Assembly (NCBI GenBank): GCA_964508185.1
Contig: CAZDSS010000004.1
Coordinates: 1 to 54,879 of the forward strand
Source: CAZDSS01 sp964508185
GTDB taxonomy: Bacteria; Pseudomonadota; Alphaproteobacteria; Sphingomonadales; Govanellaceae
Direction: 5' to 3'
DNA length: 54,879 nucleotides
Part shown: in pieces, positions 24,927 through 35,222 of the stretch
How positions within the stretch are numbered: the stretch's first letter is position 1
Layout: each line of letters begins with the position of its first letter
The notes under the pieces: generated by a model
What the model was told of the DNA's origin: nothing
Databases searched by the model: none
The model's input: the letters and a program-made list of their open reading frames with translations, nothing else
Made by a program: the position numbers and the translations under genes

Positions 24927-25834
24927 GTGCGGTCGAAAGCCACGAGATGCGGTTCATCTGCGCCGACGGCGTGCTGCTTGCGGGACATCTCTGGCGAAGC
25001 GGCAGGGGACAGGCCGTCATCATCGTCAATCCGGCGACCGGCGTCCTTGCCCGCTACTATCACCGCTACGCGGCCTTTCTTGCGGAGCGGGGATTCGACG
25101 TCGTCACCTATGACTACCGGGGGATCGGCGCGTCGCGCCCCGCGAGCTTGCGCGGGTGCGGCTATCGCTGGCGGGATTGGGGAACGCTCGACTTCGCGGC
25201 CGTCCTCGATGGGGCGGAGCGCATGGCGGCAGGGCGGCCGATCATGGTGGTGGGCCATAGCATCGGCGGCTTCCTGCCGGGTCTTGCGCAAGGGTTCGAC
25301 CGTTGCGCCGGCATGATCTCTGTCGCCGCGCAATTCGCCTACTGGCGCGCCTACGAGCGGTCGGCGCGGCTCCGCCTCGTCCTCAGATGGCATCTCATCA
25401 TGCCGCTCATGACGGCGCTCATGGGCTATTTTCCGGGCAGGCGGCTCGGCTGGCTTGAAGACCTTCCGGCGGGCGTCGCCTATGAGTGGGCGTTCCGCGG
25501 GCCAAGGGTCGAACGGAGCTTCCCCCCGGAGGACAGGGACGAGATCCTGCGGCGTCTCGCCGCCTTCCGGGGTCCGCTGCTCGCGATCACGACGACCGAC
25601 GACCCCTACGGCGCGCCCCGGGCCATCGATCGCGCGCTCGCCTATTACACGGGCGCCGAAAGATCGCGCCTCGTCCTGTCGCCCCAGGATCTCGGCGTGG
25701 CGCATGTGGGTCATTTCGACCTGTTCCATGCGCGCCACCGGCACACGTTCTGGCAGGCGACGGCAGGGTGGCTCAAAAGCGGCGGCCGCAACTGGCGCTT
25801 GCCCCAGAGCGCCGCAGAGCCCCTGCCCGCGTGA
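24927..25834 (+). CDS. Alpha/beta hydrolase, 5' end lost in assembly gap
   Basis: The visible 302 residues contain the oxyanion-side VNPATGVLARYYHRYAAFLA, the strand-turn VVTYDYRGIGASRP and the nucleophile elbow VVGHSIGGFLPG with the catalytic serine. An aspartate (TTTDDPYGAP) and histidine (VAHVGHFDLF) complete the triad. The NPATG-YDYRGIG pattern fits the YheT/COG4757-like group of uncharacterised hydrolases. The frame enters from the N run, so the true start is probably within the gap; ATG 24947 is possible but poorly placed. The GNAT gene starts 16 bases later. Confidence 0.85.
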
Positions 25835-25849
25835 CATCGGAGCGACGCC

Positions 25850-26401
25850 GTGACACATGCGGGCTGGCAGACGATCGAAGGCTACCGACCGGGGCTCGTC
25901 GGAGCATGCGTGCGCCTGCATGGGGTCTTCTATGCGGCCCATGCGGGCTTCGGCGCCTTCTTTGAAGGGCAGGTCGCCGCGGGCATGGCCGAATTCCTGC
26001 AGCGGCTCCATTCCTCGAGAAACAGGATCTGGTCCGCCTGGGCCGGCGAGCGCATGCTCGGCTGCATCGCCATCGACGGCGAGGACCTTGGCCGCAACGC
26101 CGCGCATCTGCGCTGGTTCATCGTGGATGCCGATTGTCGCGGCGCGGGGATCGGCAAGGCCCTCATCGCCGCGGCGCTGCACTTCGCCGACGGGCTGGGG
26201 TTCGAGGAGACGGAGCTTTGGACCTTCGCCGGCCTCGATGCCGCCCGGCATCTGTACGAACGGTCGGGCTTCCGCTTGAGGGAAGAATCCATCGGCAGGC
26301 GCTGGGGCGTTCCCGTCAGGGAGCAGCGCTTCGTCCGGCCGAAGCCGCACACGCCGGCGGTTGCCACGAGGGGCGTCAACGCAGAGGAATGGCAGCCATG
26401 A
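25850..26401 (+). CDS. GNAT-family N-acetyltransferase
   Basis: A 183-residue protein. The acetyl-CoA site is visible as LRWFIVDADCRGAGIGKALI (about residues 87-106; the R-x-x-G-x-G/A part is CRGAGIG), followed by the C-terminal ARHLYERSGFRLREE block typical of GNAT enzymes. The substrate is unknown. GTG 25850 follows a GGAGCGAC element. Its stop overlaps the next start as ATGA, and it is closely behind the hydrolase, so hydrolase, acetyltransferase and flavoprotein form one transcription unit. Confidence 0.88.
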   Translation: MTHAGWQTIEGYRPGLVGACVRLHGVFYAAHAGFGAFFEGQVAAGMAEFLQRLHSSRNRIWSAWAGERMLGCIAIDGEDLGRNAAHLRWFIVDADCRGAGIGKALIAAALHFADGLGFEETELWTFAGLDAARHLYERSGFRLREESIGRRWGVPVREQRFVRPKPHTPAVATRGVNAEEWQP

Positions 26402-26952
26402 CCGCGGATCCGGACGACAACCCTCTGGGCCATGCCGGCGAGATCGAGATGCGTGCGCTGCTGCCGAGCCGCTATCACTGGACCGAGAGCGGTCTCAGGT
26501 CGATGATGCGTGCGGAGATATCCCCCGCGCTCGCCCGCTTCATCGAATCCCTGCCGTTCTTCTTCATCGCAACCGCAAGCGCCGCCGGGCATTGCGACGC
26601 AAGCTTCCGCGGCCGGGAATATGACGCATCGGGCAATCCCCTTCCGTCGGTCCGCGTCGTCGCCGCGCGTGAACTGGTCTTTCCCGATTATCCGGGCAAC
26701 GGCCTTTACACCAGCCTCGGCAACATCCGCAGCAATCCGCATATCGGCATGCTGTTCATCGATTTCGAAAGCCGGCGCCGCGCCCGCATCAACGGCAGGG
26801 CGGAGATCCGGCCTCCGGACCTTGATCGCCGAAAGCTATGGCCCCTCGCCCAGGCGCTGGTCCATGTGACGGTCGAACAGGCCTTCGGCAATTGCGCGGC
26901 GCGCGTTCCCCGCATGACCATGGTTCCGGGGAGCGACTGGTACCGGGAATGA
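26398..26952 (+). CDS. Pyridoxamine 5'-phosphate oxidase-like FMN-binding protein
   Basis: A 184-residue split-barrel flavoprotein of the PNPOx-like superfamily. Residues about 45-140 show the typical order: LPFFFIATASAAGHCDASFRG, FPDYPGNGLYTSLGNI, NPHIGMLFID and RARINGRAEI. It lacks the C-terminal active-site block of true PdxH, so it is more likely a flavin or F420-type reductase or a stress protein. The start overlaps the GNAT stop by four bases. Confidence 0.85.
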   Translation: MTADPDDNPLGHAGEIEMRALLPSRYHWTESGLRSMMRAEISPALARFIESLPFFFIATASAAGHCDASFRGREYDASGNPLPSVRVVAARELVFPDYPGNGLYTSLGNIRSNPHIGMLFIDFESRRRARINGRAEIRPPDLDRRKLWPLAQALVHVTVEQAFGNCAARVPRMTMVPGSDWYRE

Positions 26953-26973
26953 GAATGCGAAAGCCCGCCGCGC

Positions 26974-27891
26974 TCACTCGACGCCCATGAGCGGCAGGGC
27001 GTTGACCCCGGCGATGCGCGCGAAATCCCATATGTCGCCGAGGGTTCGGCGCACCGTCGCGATGATGTCCATGGAATAGCCATGCTCCACCTTGATGCGG
27101 TGGAAGAGCGCAAGGGCGCAGGCGACGAGCCGCAGCTGCGCGGCGGGGGTCACGCGATGCTTCTCCCGGAAGGCGCGGACCAGACGGCCCAGCCGGTCCC
27201 GGGGCTCGCTCAGATGGAGATGGATGATCTCCCGCGCATTGAAGCGGAGGAGCGAAGCGACGAAGATCGCAAGATCGAAGCCGGGAAAGGCCACGCGGCC
27301 GTAATCCTCCCAGTCGAAGACCACGATCCCGCCGTCCCGGAGCCCCACATTGTTGGCGGCGAGGTCCCCGTGCTGGGGGATCCGCGGGAGACGTGCGACG
27401 AGCGCGGCGCCTTCATGTTCGAGCCACTCCTCCATGGACCGGCGCACATGATCGACGGGAAGCAGGGCGAAGGCGCGGGCGAGGGATATGACGTGATCCA
27501 CGTCGTCCGCAGACCGTGCCGCGCCGCCTTCGCAGCCCTCGAGCATGAGCCGCGCGAAATCGAACCAGGCGTCCTCGCCGACATTTTCGAGGCCCCTGCG
27601 GGACGCCGGAACATGATCGATCTTTTCCATCATCAGATAGTCGCGGTCATGGGCCGACCGCAGACGGATGGGCCGCGGCGTGATGCGCGGGTATGCTTCA
27701 TGAGCCGCTTGCGCCGCATCATATTCCCGGGTGAGCGCGCGAAGCGGCGCCACCTTGACGAAAAGATCGGTGCCGCCGGGCACAAGCACCTCGCACACGG
27801 TGCTCCGCAACAGGAACAGGTTGGCGACGATTTTTTGGTCCGGGCGTACGAGCCCGTCTTCGGACAGGAGCTTGTGCAGGCTTTCTAGCAT
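26974..27891 (-). CDS. APH/choline-kinase-like phosphotransferase
   Basis: A 305-residue protein with the aminoglycoside-phosphotransferase/choline-kinase fold. The catalytic loop PQHGDLAANNVGL and the metal-binding VFDWEDYG are intact; an N-terminal lobe with LFVKVAPL supplies the ATP lysine. Because it overlaps a methyltransferase gene and follows a glycosyltransferase gene, it may phosphorylate a sugar or lipid in surface polysaccharide metabolism rather than an antibiotic. Its start overlaps the methyltransferase end by seven bases. Confidence 0.85.
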   Translation of the reverse strand: MLESLHKLLSEDGLVRPDQKIVANLFLLRSTVCEVLVPGGTDLFVKVAPLRALTREYDAAQAAHEAYPRITPRPIRLRSAHDRDYLMMEKIDHVPASRRGLENVGEDAWFDFARLMLEGCEGGAARSADDVDHVISLARAFALLPVDHVRRSMEEWLEHEGAALVARLPRIPQHGDLAANNVGLRDGGIVVFDWEDYGRVAFPGFDLAIFVASLLRFNAREIIHLHLSEPRDRLGRLVRAFREKHRVTPAAQLRLVACALALFHRIKVEHGYSMDIIATVRRTLGDIWDFARIAGVNALPLMGVE

Positions 27892-28571
27892 CGCCGCCCC
27901 CAGACGAGGAAGGCGGGGGCGAGGAACGGCCCCAGATTGAAGGCGAGGATGATTCGCGCCGCGATCTTCTTGACGATCCCGTAATTGCGCCAGTAGCGGG
28001 TGTAAAGCCGCCGGTAGTAGCTCCGCGCCCCCGGCCCCGCCGCCGAGACCAGAGCCTGCGGATTGCCGACGTCCGGCATCACGAGCACGATGTTAAGGCC
28101 GTGAAGCCCGAGCGTGCGCGCCGCGCGGCGATACCAGCCGAACCCGCCGAGCGGGCGGGTGCTGCCGCCGGACAGCACCCGGCGCAGGTTCTGCGGCAGG
28201 CGGTCCTGTTCGAAGAGATTGCGGCCGCTCCAGGCCATCACCCCCTGGGGCGCAAGCCGTTCCGCAAGACGCCGGAGAAGCCTGCGCGCGAGGCGCCGCC
28301 GCGGCCCCATGCGTCCCGGCAGATGGTCGAGCACGCCATGCAGCACGATGAGATCGAAACCCTCCCCGTCACGGCCGAGGCCGGTCGGGATCATGTCCGG
28401 GGCATCGAGATCGATGCGCGCAAGATCGAAGCGCTCGATCCGCTCCTCGGCGAAGGGCAGCGCCAGGTCGCGCGATTCCGCCCCGTAATGGACGAGCAGC
28501 ACCCGCGCCTCCGCCGCGACCGGCAGGGCGTCATACATCATGCGCAGGCGTTCGGGATCGATGGTCGCCAT
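27885..28571 (-). CDS. SAM-dependent methyltransferase-like protein
   Basis: A 228-residue protein. VLLVHYGAESRDLALPFAE and a later FDLIVLHGVLDHLPG segment fit strands 1 and 4 of a class I methyltransferase, although the glycine-rich motif is weak (HYGAESRD). The C-terminal part (YYRRLYTRYWRNYGIVKKIAA) is basic and hydrophobic and may sit at the membrane. ATG 28571 starts one base past the glycosyltransferase stop; a GTG at 28580 would overlap it. Middle of a three-gene reverse-strand unit. Substrate unknown. Confidence 0.72.
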   Translation of the reverse strand: MATIDPERLRMMYDALPVAAEARVLLVHYGAESRDLALPFAEERIERFDLARIDLDAPDMIPTGLGRDGEGFDLIVLHGVLDHLPGRMGPRRRLARRLLRRLAERLAPQGVMAWSGRNLFEQDRLPQNLRRVLSGGSTRPLGGFGWYRRAARTLGLHGLNIVLVMPDVGNPQALVSAAGPGARSYYRRLYTRYWRNYGIVKKIAARIILAFNLGPFLAPAFLVWGRRC

Positions 28572-28572
28572 G

Positions 28573-29526
28573 TCACGCACCGGCGCGGGCGGCCAGGGCG
28601 CGGCGCTTGAGGGACCGCAGCGCGCGCAGGAGGCCGGGCCCCATGAGGCACTGGAGGTACCAGAGATAATTGCGCAGGACCCAGGGCTTCAACAGGATCG
28701 CGCGGCCGATGTCGCGGCGCGCCTTGGCGAGCTCCAGCTGGCCGAGATAGACGCCGCCGAACCCGCGGTACGCGAGGTAGAGCGCATTGCGCGTCAATGA
28801 TTCGATGTTGGGGACGACGCCGTCATATTGTCTGCGGTTGTGCTGGATCGCCGCGATGCGGTTTTCGCGCATGCGGTCGATGTCCTTGCTCATGTTGCCG
28901 CCATGCTGACGGTAGAACGACAGCTTTTCGTCGATGCAGGCGATCGGATACTTGCGCGAGATGCGGGTCCACAATTCCCAGTTCTCACAAGCGCGAAGCT
29001 CCGGATTGAAGACGCCAACGTCGTCAAGCACCGCGCGGCGCACCATGACCGAAGAGCCGATGATGTTGTTGCGCGTGATGAGGATCTCGAAGCAGCGGCC
29101 GGTGAATTCGCGCGTCGCGCCGAAAGGCTCCTTTTCCCGCCCCTTTTCGTCGATGGTCATGCCTTCGGTATAGCAAAGACCATATTCGGGATTGTCCTCG
29201 AGAAAGCGCAGCTGACGTTCGAGCTTTTCCGGCGCCCAGATATCGTCGGCGTCGTTGAAGGCGATATAGCGGCCGCGCGCCGCGGCGATGCCGTTGTTGC
29301 GCGCGCGGGCCTGACCCGTGTTCTCCTGATGGATCACGCGCACCTTGCCCGGGTGGCGCTCTGCGTAGAAATCGAGGATGGCACCGGTGGCGTCGCGCGA
29401 TCCGTCATTGACCACGATGATCTCGAAATCCTGCATGTTTTGGGCAAGCACGCTGTCCAGCGTCTCGGCGACGGTGCGCTCGGCATTATAGGCAGGTATG
29501 ACCACCGATATGGCGGGCGTGTTCAT
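28573..29526 (-). CDS. Family 2 glycosyltransferase
   Basis: A 317-residue GT-A enzyme. The N-terminus ISVVIPAYNAERTVAETLDS and IIVVNDGSRDAT bind the nucleotide sugar, FNDADDIW supplies the DxD metal motif, and ENWELWTRIS is the usual acceptor-side motif with a likely catalytic base. It would add a sugar to a cell-surface glycan or glycolipid. ATG 29526 follows a GAGGGGGG stretch. It leads the unit with the methyltransferase and phosphotransferase genes. An AT-rich stretch around 29580-29612 upstream, unusual in this DNA, probably holds its promoter. Confidence 0.92.
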   Translation of the reverse strand: MNTPAISVVIPAYNAERTVAETLDSVLAQNMQDFEIIVVNDGSRDATGAILDFYAERHPGKVRVIHQENTGQARARNNGIAAARGRYIAFNDADDIWAPEKLERQLRFLEDNPEYGLCYTEGMTIDEKGREKEPFGATREFTGRCFEILITRNNIIGSSVMVRRAVLDDVGVFNPELRACENWELWTRISRKYPIACIDEKLSFYRQHGGNMSKDIDRMRENRIAAIQHNRRQYDGVVPNIESLTRNALYLAYRGFGGVYLGQLELAKARRDIGRAILLKPWVLRNYLWYLQCLMGPGLLRALRSLKRRALAARAGA

Positions 29527-29617
29527 GTGGGACCCCCCTCGCTGTGACTCCCCCCAAAGCCACCATCGCCCCGGCGGTCTTAAAATTTTATAAATTGAGC
29601 GAGGATTTGTTTTTTTC

Positions 29618-30772
29618 CTATCCTACCCAAAGGAGCGGATGGGCGTTCTGGTCGGTCGGGACATAGAGATAGACGCGGTCGCGCAGCCTGATGAAGCGGT
29701 TGAAGCAGCGGCTTTCCGTCTTCTCGCGGAAGACGTCGTTCGCGTATTCCTTGAAGAGGCCCGTCGCGGGATCCAGCAGATAATAGGATTCGCCGCCGGT
29801 GAAGATCACCAGCCTGTCCTCGAACGGCTGGATGCCTGCGCCATAGATCCAGCGCGTGTCCCTGGAATGCTGGATGACCCAGCGCTTGGCCATGGCTCCG
29901 TCGGCGAGGGAGAGCTCCACCACCTGACCCTTGTATTCGAGGCCGTAGACGGCGTTGCGCGCGGGGGAGAAACAGGCGTTCCAGCCGAAGCGCCCCTTTT
30001 CCTCACGGAGCATGCGGCCGGCGCGATCGGCGATGCCATAGGCGTCGTGGCGGCCGATGAAGATGTTGCCGTCGGGCAAGTGAAGATAGGCGCCGCTCAC
30101 ATAGCGGTGGGGCAGGGGCCTGCGCCTTGGATAATTGTTCCCGTCCTGATCGGCGAAATCCACTTCCCAGGCGACGGGGAATTCATCGTCGAAATATTCG
30201 GCGCGGGTCGAGAACAGGGGCCAATGGCCGATCCACAGGCGCTCGTCCTCCACCACCAGGATCGAGGAATAGGTATGGCCCTGCAGATAATCGTCCCGCT
30301 CTGGCAGCATGACGGTGCCGCGCTTCGTCCTGTGCGGCCGCACGAGGGGGCTCGGCCGCGTCACCGCTACGGCGCCCGTCACCATGTTGACGCGATAGAT
30401 GGCATCAAGCCCGCTGTCCGCATGCCCCCCCGTGCAGGTGTAGAAATGGGGGAAACGGAACGCGCCGCCGCACCAGGCGCCGAGGCTTGGGCCCACGCGG
30501 CCCCACGCGGTCTCGACCGCTTTCGCGTAGAGCGCGTCGGGAAAGCGCGGGTCCTGCCGCCGCAGCTTGTATTCGGCGAAGGTCGGCACATGCCGGAGCT
30601 CGTGAACCCCGGGTCCGAAGGAATCTATCCATTGGTTGAGATCGCCGTGCGGATCCGTCGCGGTCACCGGCCGCGCCGCAGCGGCGGGGGCGAGCGATGC
30701 CGCCGCCATGCCGGCGAGAACCTGACGGCGGGTCAGCCGGTGCGCGGGCATCGGAATTCGGGGCGACGGCAT
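29618..30772 (-). CDS. Tat-exported protein of unknown function, probable beta-propeller
   Basis: A 384-residue protein with a twin-arginine signal, LTRRQVLAGMAAASLAPAAAA (from about residue 12). The mature part has repeated blade-like segments, for example YTCTGGHADSGLDAIYRVNMVTG, ILVVEDERLWIGHW, LHLPDGNIFIGRHD and RLVIFTGGESYYLLDPATG, similar to kelch/galactose-oxidase-like propellers. I do not recognise a named family. The frame is open to 30847 inside lutC; ATG 30772 (or ATG 30751, immediately before the signal) is the likely start. It lies 49 bases after lutC and may belong to that operon. Confidence 0.68.
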   Translation of the reverse strand: MPSPRIPMPAHRLTRRQVLAGMAAASLAPAAAARPVTATDPHGDLNQWIDSFGPGVHELRHVPTFAEYKLRRQDPRFPDALYAKAVETAWGRVGPSLGAWCGGAFRFPHFYTCTGGHADSGLDAIYRVNMVTGAVAVTRPSPLVRPHRTKRGTVMLPERDDYLQGHTYSSILVVEDERLWIGHWPLFSTRAEYFDDEFPVAWEVDFADQDGNNYPRRRPLPHRYVSGAYLHLPDGNIFIGRHDAYGIADRAGRMLREEKGRFGWNACFSPARNAVYGLEYKGQVVELSLADGAMAKRWVIQHSRDTRWIYGAGIQPFEDRLVIFTGGESYYLLDPATGLFKEYANDVFREKTESRCFNRFIRLRDRVYLYVPTDQNAHPLLWVG

Positions 30773-30821
30773 GAACGGGATGGGGACTGCGACATGTATG
30801 GTTGAACGATCCCGCGTCCCA

Positions 30822-31502
30822 TCAGGTTGCAGCCTCGCCGCCCACAAGGATCACATGGAGATTGCGCGGGCCGTGGGCGCCCATGGTGAGCGTGAGCTCG
30901 ATATCCGCCGTGCGCGACGGGCCGGTCACCAGATGGACGGCGCGCGGCATCGCGCCCTGATGCTTGAGCCGCAGATAGGCCCACACATCCTCCATGCCCG
31001 CAACGACGGCGCGCGCGGACAAGAGGACGATCTCCGTCTCCGGCACGAAATGGAACGAGGCCGGACTTTGGGGGGAGGAGAGGAACACGAGGCTCCCGCT
31101 TTCCGCCAGACCGAGATCGGCGACCGAGATCCCGACGCGGTCGCTCGCCTGCGGCAGATCGAATGCGATATCCGGCCCCGGTTCGATCGAAAGCTCGTCG
31201 AGCATCGGATGGGGCGTTGCGACGAGCCGCGCGACCGGGGAAAGCTCCCGCTCCGCGAGATAGCGGGCGATGCAGCGCCCCGCCTGTCTGACGTCGGCCC
31301 CATGATCGATGGTGGCGCCGGTGCCCTGAAGCTTGGCTACGAACTGCGCCACGCGGCCCTGCCCTTCCGTCCGGGCGATGGCGGGGACGACGCCCGCGGC
31401 CCGCGCCGCAAGCCGCTCCTCCACCGCCCGCCGCGCCGCCTCGTCGTCCCGTGGGCCCAGTGCGGCGCGCAATTTGCCGAGGATCCGGTCACGCGCCGTC
31501 AT
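30822..31502 (-). CDS. lutC: Lactate utilization protein C (LutC/YkgG family)
   Basis: A 226-residue protein of the LUD domain family, third part of the LutABC complex that oxidises L-lactate to pyruvate. Family motifs include VGISVADLGLAESGSLVF and MPRAVHLVTGPSRTADIELTLTMGAHGPR near the C-terminus. The start overlaps the lutB stop (ATGA, 31502-31499), with AAGGAA upstream; an in-frame ATG at 31517 lies within lutB. LutABC substitutes for or complements membrane lactate dehydrogenases. Confidence 0.9.
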   Translation of the reverse strand: MTARDRILGKLRAALGPRDDEAARRAVEERLAARAAGVVPAIARTEGQGRVAQFVAKLQGTGATIDHGADVRQAGRCIARYLAERELSPVARLVATPHPMLDELSIEPGPDIAFDLPQASDRVGISVADLGLAESGSLVFLSSPQSPASFHFVPETEIVLLSARAVVAGMEDVWAYLRLKHQGAMPRAVHLVTGPSRTADIELTLTMGAHGPRNLHVILVGGEAAT

Positions 31503-32899
31503 CGCCGTTCCTTCCATTGATCGAAGAAGGTGGGACCGGTGGGCGCAGGCAGATCACGGGACTGCGTCCAGCCGCCGGCGAACGGCAGGCGGGCGAGCCG
31601 CCCCCGCCCCCGGGCGAGGACACGGAGCCACCATGACGCAAGGCGAGTCACCATGCGGTAGAGCCGCGGCCGCGCGGCAACCCAGGCAAACAGGCGCACG
31701 CCGCTGCGCTCGGGCAACGGCGTCAGCTGCCGCCGGAACGCCTCGGCCCGCCAGTGGCGGAAGATCTGCGGCAGCGGGATCTTCACGGGGCAGACGGCGG
31801 CGCAGCGGCCGCAGAGGCTCGTGGCATTGGGCAGATGACGCGCGGATGCAAGCCCGAGATAGCCAGGGTCTATGGCCGCGCCGATGGGCCCGGGATAGAC
31901 CCAGCCATAGGCATGGCCGCCCACATGCTTGTAGACGGGGCAGTGGTTGAGGCAGGCGGAGCAGCGGATGCAGCGCAAGGCTTCCCGCGCCGGGCCTGCG
32001 GCGAGCGCCGTGCGCCCGTTGTTCACCAGCACCACATGGAAATGCTCCGGCCCGTCGGGATCGCCTTGTCTTCGCGGGCCGGTCACGATCGAGGTATAGA
32101 CCGACAGCTCCTGCCCCGTGGCGGAGCGGGCGAGAAGACGCAGGAAGGTGGACAGATCCTCGAGGGTCGGGATCACCTTCTCGATGCCGGTCACCACCAC
32201 ATGGGTGCGGGCATTGATCTGGGCGAGGTCGCCGTTCCCCTCGTTGGTGACGATGACGACCGATCCCGTCTCCGCCACCAGGAAATTGGCCCCGGTGATC
32301 GCCATGTCGGCGGCGAAGAAGCTTTCCCGCAGCACCTCCCGCGCTTCGGCGACGAGCGCCGCCGCCGTCTCCTTGCGCGGGCGGGCGTGGTGCTCGGCGA
32401 AAAGATCGGCGATGCGCTCCCGCGGCATGTGCATGGCGGGGCCGAGGATATGGCTCGGCGGCTCCTTGGCGAGCTGGATGATGTATTCGCCGAGATCGGT
32501 CTCGAGCGGAAGGTACCCCTCGCCCTCGAGATGGGGATTGAGGCCGATCTCCTCCGTCACCATGGACTTGCCCTTGGTGATGAGGCGCGCGCCCGCCTGC
32601 TCGGCGATGCGGGCGACGCAGTCGCGCGCCTCTTCCGCCGTATCGCACCAGTGGACGATGCCGCCCGCGGCGGTCACTTTCGCCTCGAAGGCTTCGAGAT
32701 AGAGATCGAGATGGGCAAGGGCATGGTCCTTGATCCCGCGCGCCGCATCCCGCAGGTCCTCGAATTCGGGCAGGGCCTCGACGGCGCGGCGGCGGCCCTC
32801 GGGAAAGCTCTGCTTCATGCGGGAAAGGGCCGTCTGCAGCACCGGGTCCTGCAGCGCGCGGCGGCTGTTCTCGGGAAAGGCGGCGCTCGTCGATTTCAT
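31499..32899 (-). CDS. lutB: Lactate utilization iron-sulfur protein B
   Basis: A 466-residue protein. The N-terminal LUD domain carries LITKGKSMVTEEIGLN, FLVAETGSVVIVTNEGN and HVVVTGIEKVIPTLED. The C-terminal third has two [4Fe-4S] ferredoxin motifs, CIRCSACLNHCP and CGRCAAVCPVKIP. It passes electrons within LutABC during L-lactate oxidation. The ATG at 32899 overlaps the lutA stop (ATGA); the longer frame to 33361 is a shadow of lutA. Length is normal for LutB. Confidence 0.93.
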   Translation of the reverse strand: MKSTSAAFPENSRRALQDPVLQTALSRMKQSFPEGRRRAVEALPEFEDLRDAARGIKDHALAHLDLYLEAFEAKVTAAGGIVHWCDTAEEARDCVARIAEQAGARLITKGKSMVTEEIGLNPHLEGEGYLPLETDLGEYIIQLAKEPPSHILGPAMHMPRERIADLFAEHHARPRKETAAALVAEAREVLRESFFAADMAITGANFLVAETGSVVIVTNEGNGDLAQINARTHVVVTGIEKVIPTLEDLSTFLRLLARSATGQELSVYTSIVTGPRRQGDPDGPEHFHVVLVNNGRTALAAGPAREALRCIRCSACLNHCPVYKHVGGHAYGWVYPGPIGAAIDPGYLGLASARHLPNATSLCGRCAAVCPVKIPLPQIFRHWRAEAFRRQLTPLPERSGVRLFAWVAARPRLYRMVTRLASWWLRVLARGRGRLARLPFAGGWTQSRDLPAPTGPTFFDQWKERR

Positions 32900-33660
32900 T
32901 TGCCGCCCTCCCCGATCGCAGGCGCGGCAAGGTCGCCCGCAAGAATCTCCGCCACATGGCGCACCTCCACCTCTTCGCCCTTGCGCCGGAGGCGCCCGGC
33001 GAGATGGAGGAGGCAGCCGAGATCGGCGCCGGTGAGGACCCGCGCCCCCGTGGCCGTGACGTTGGCGATCCTGGAATCCGCCATGGCTTCGGAGATATGG
33101 GGATATTTGACGGCGAACAGGCCGCCGAAGCCGCAGCATTCGTCGGGCTCCGCCATTTCGGCGACGTTCACCCCCGATGCCTGCAGCAGACGGCGCGGTT
33201 CGTCGCGCACCCCCATGTCGCGGAGACTCGAGCAGGAATCGTGGTAGCAGACGGTGCAGTCGGGCGGCGTCACCCCTTGCGCGGCATCGACACCGAAGCG
33301 CGCGAGATACTGGGTAAGCTCGAACACACGCGTCGCGAGGGCCTCGGCGCGCGGGCCCCATTCGGGGTCGTCCCGCAGCACGAGCGGCGCATGCTGCCGG
33401 ATCATGCCCGCGCAGGATCCGCTCGGCACCACCACGGCGTCATAGGGCTCGAAGGTCGCCACAAGCCCGCGCAGGATCGCCGCCGCCCCTTCGCGGTCTC
33501 CGGAATTGTACGGCGGCTGGCCGCAGCAGGTCTGGGCCTCCGGCACGCTGACACGGCAGCCCGCACGTTCCAGCAGGGTGATGGCGGCGAAGGCGACCGC
33601 GGGCCGGAACAGGTCCACGAGACAGGTGACGAAGAGCGCCACATGGGGGCGATCGGTCAT
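32896..33660 (-). CDS. lutA: Lactate utilization Fe-S oxidoreductase A
   Basis: A 254-residue protein with two cysteine-rich CCG domains, as in LutA and GlpC/HdrB: first TCLVDLFRP with AQTCCGQPPYNSG and PSGSCAGM, then CYHDSCSSLRDMG with DECCGFGGLFAVKYP. The CCG motifs hold a non-cubane or [4Fe-4S] cluster. It is the first lut gene and lies 43 bases downstream of sdaA in the same direction, so the four genes may be transcribed together. Confidence 0.93.
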   Translation of the reverse strand: MTDRPHVALFVTCLVDLFRPAVAFAAITLLERAGCRVSVPEAQTCCGQPPYNSGDREGAAAILRGLVATFEPYDAVVVPSGSCAGMIRQHAPLVLRDDPEWGPRAEALATRVFELTQYLARFGVDAAQGVTPPDCTVCYHDSCSSLRDMGVRDEPRRLLQASGVNVAEMAEPDECCGFGGLFAVKYPHISEAMADSRIANVTATGARVLTGADLGCLLHLAGRLRRKGEEVEVRHVAEILAGDLAAPAIGEGGK

Positions 33661-33703
33661 GCAAACACCTTCCCTTGCCGCATATCCGCCGAGGGCCGGT
33701 GCG

Positions 33704-35076
<1,373 letters not shown>

Positions 35077-35222
35077 CACGAGAAGCCTTCTGTCGCCTGC
35101 CCCCAACCATATGGGGACGGGCGGGCGCAAGTCCATAACCCCGTGCGCGGCCGTCGCCGTTGGAACGCCGGGGCCGGTTCGGGAGTTAATCACAACGGAC
35201 CCCTTTCAACTGGAGCAGTTTC

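Noticed and set aside
24782..26350. Open frame on the reverse strand across the N gap
   Set aside because: It is open only because N cannot encode a stop, and it lies opposite the hydrolase and acetyltransferase genes. Only its last 14 codons, left of the gap, might belong to a real gene.
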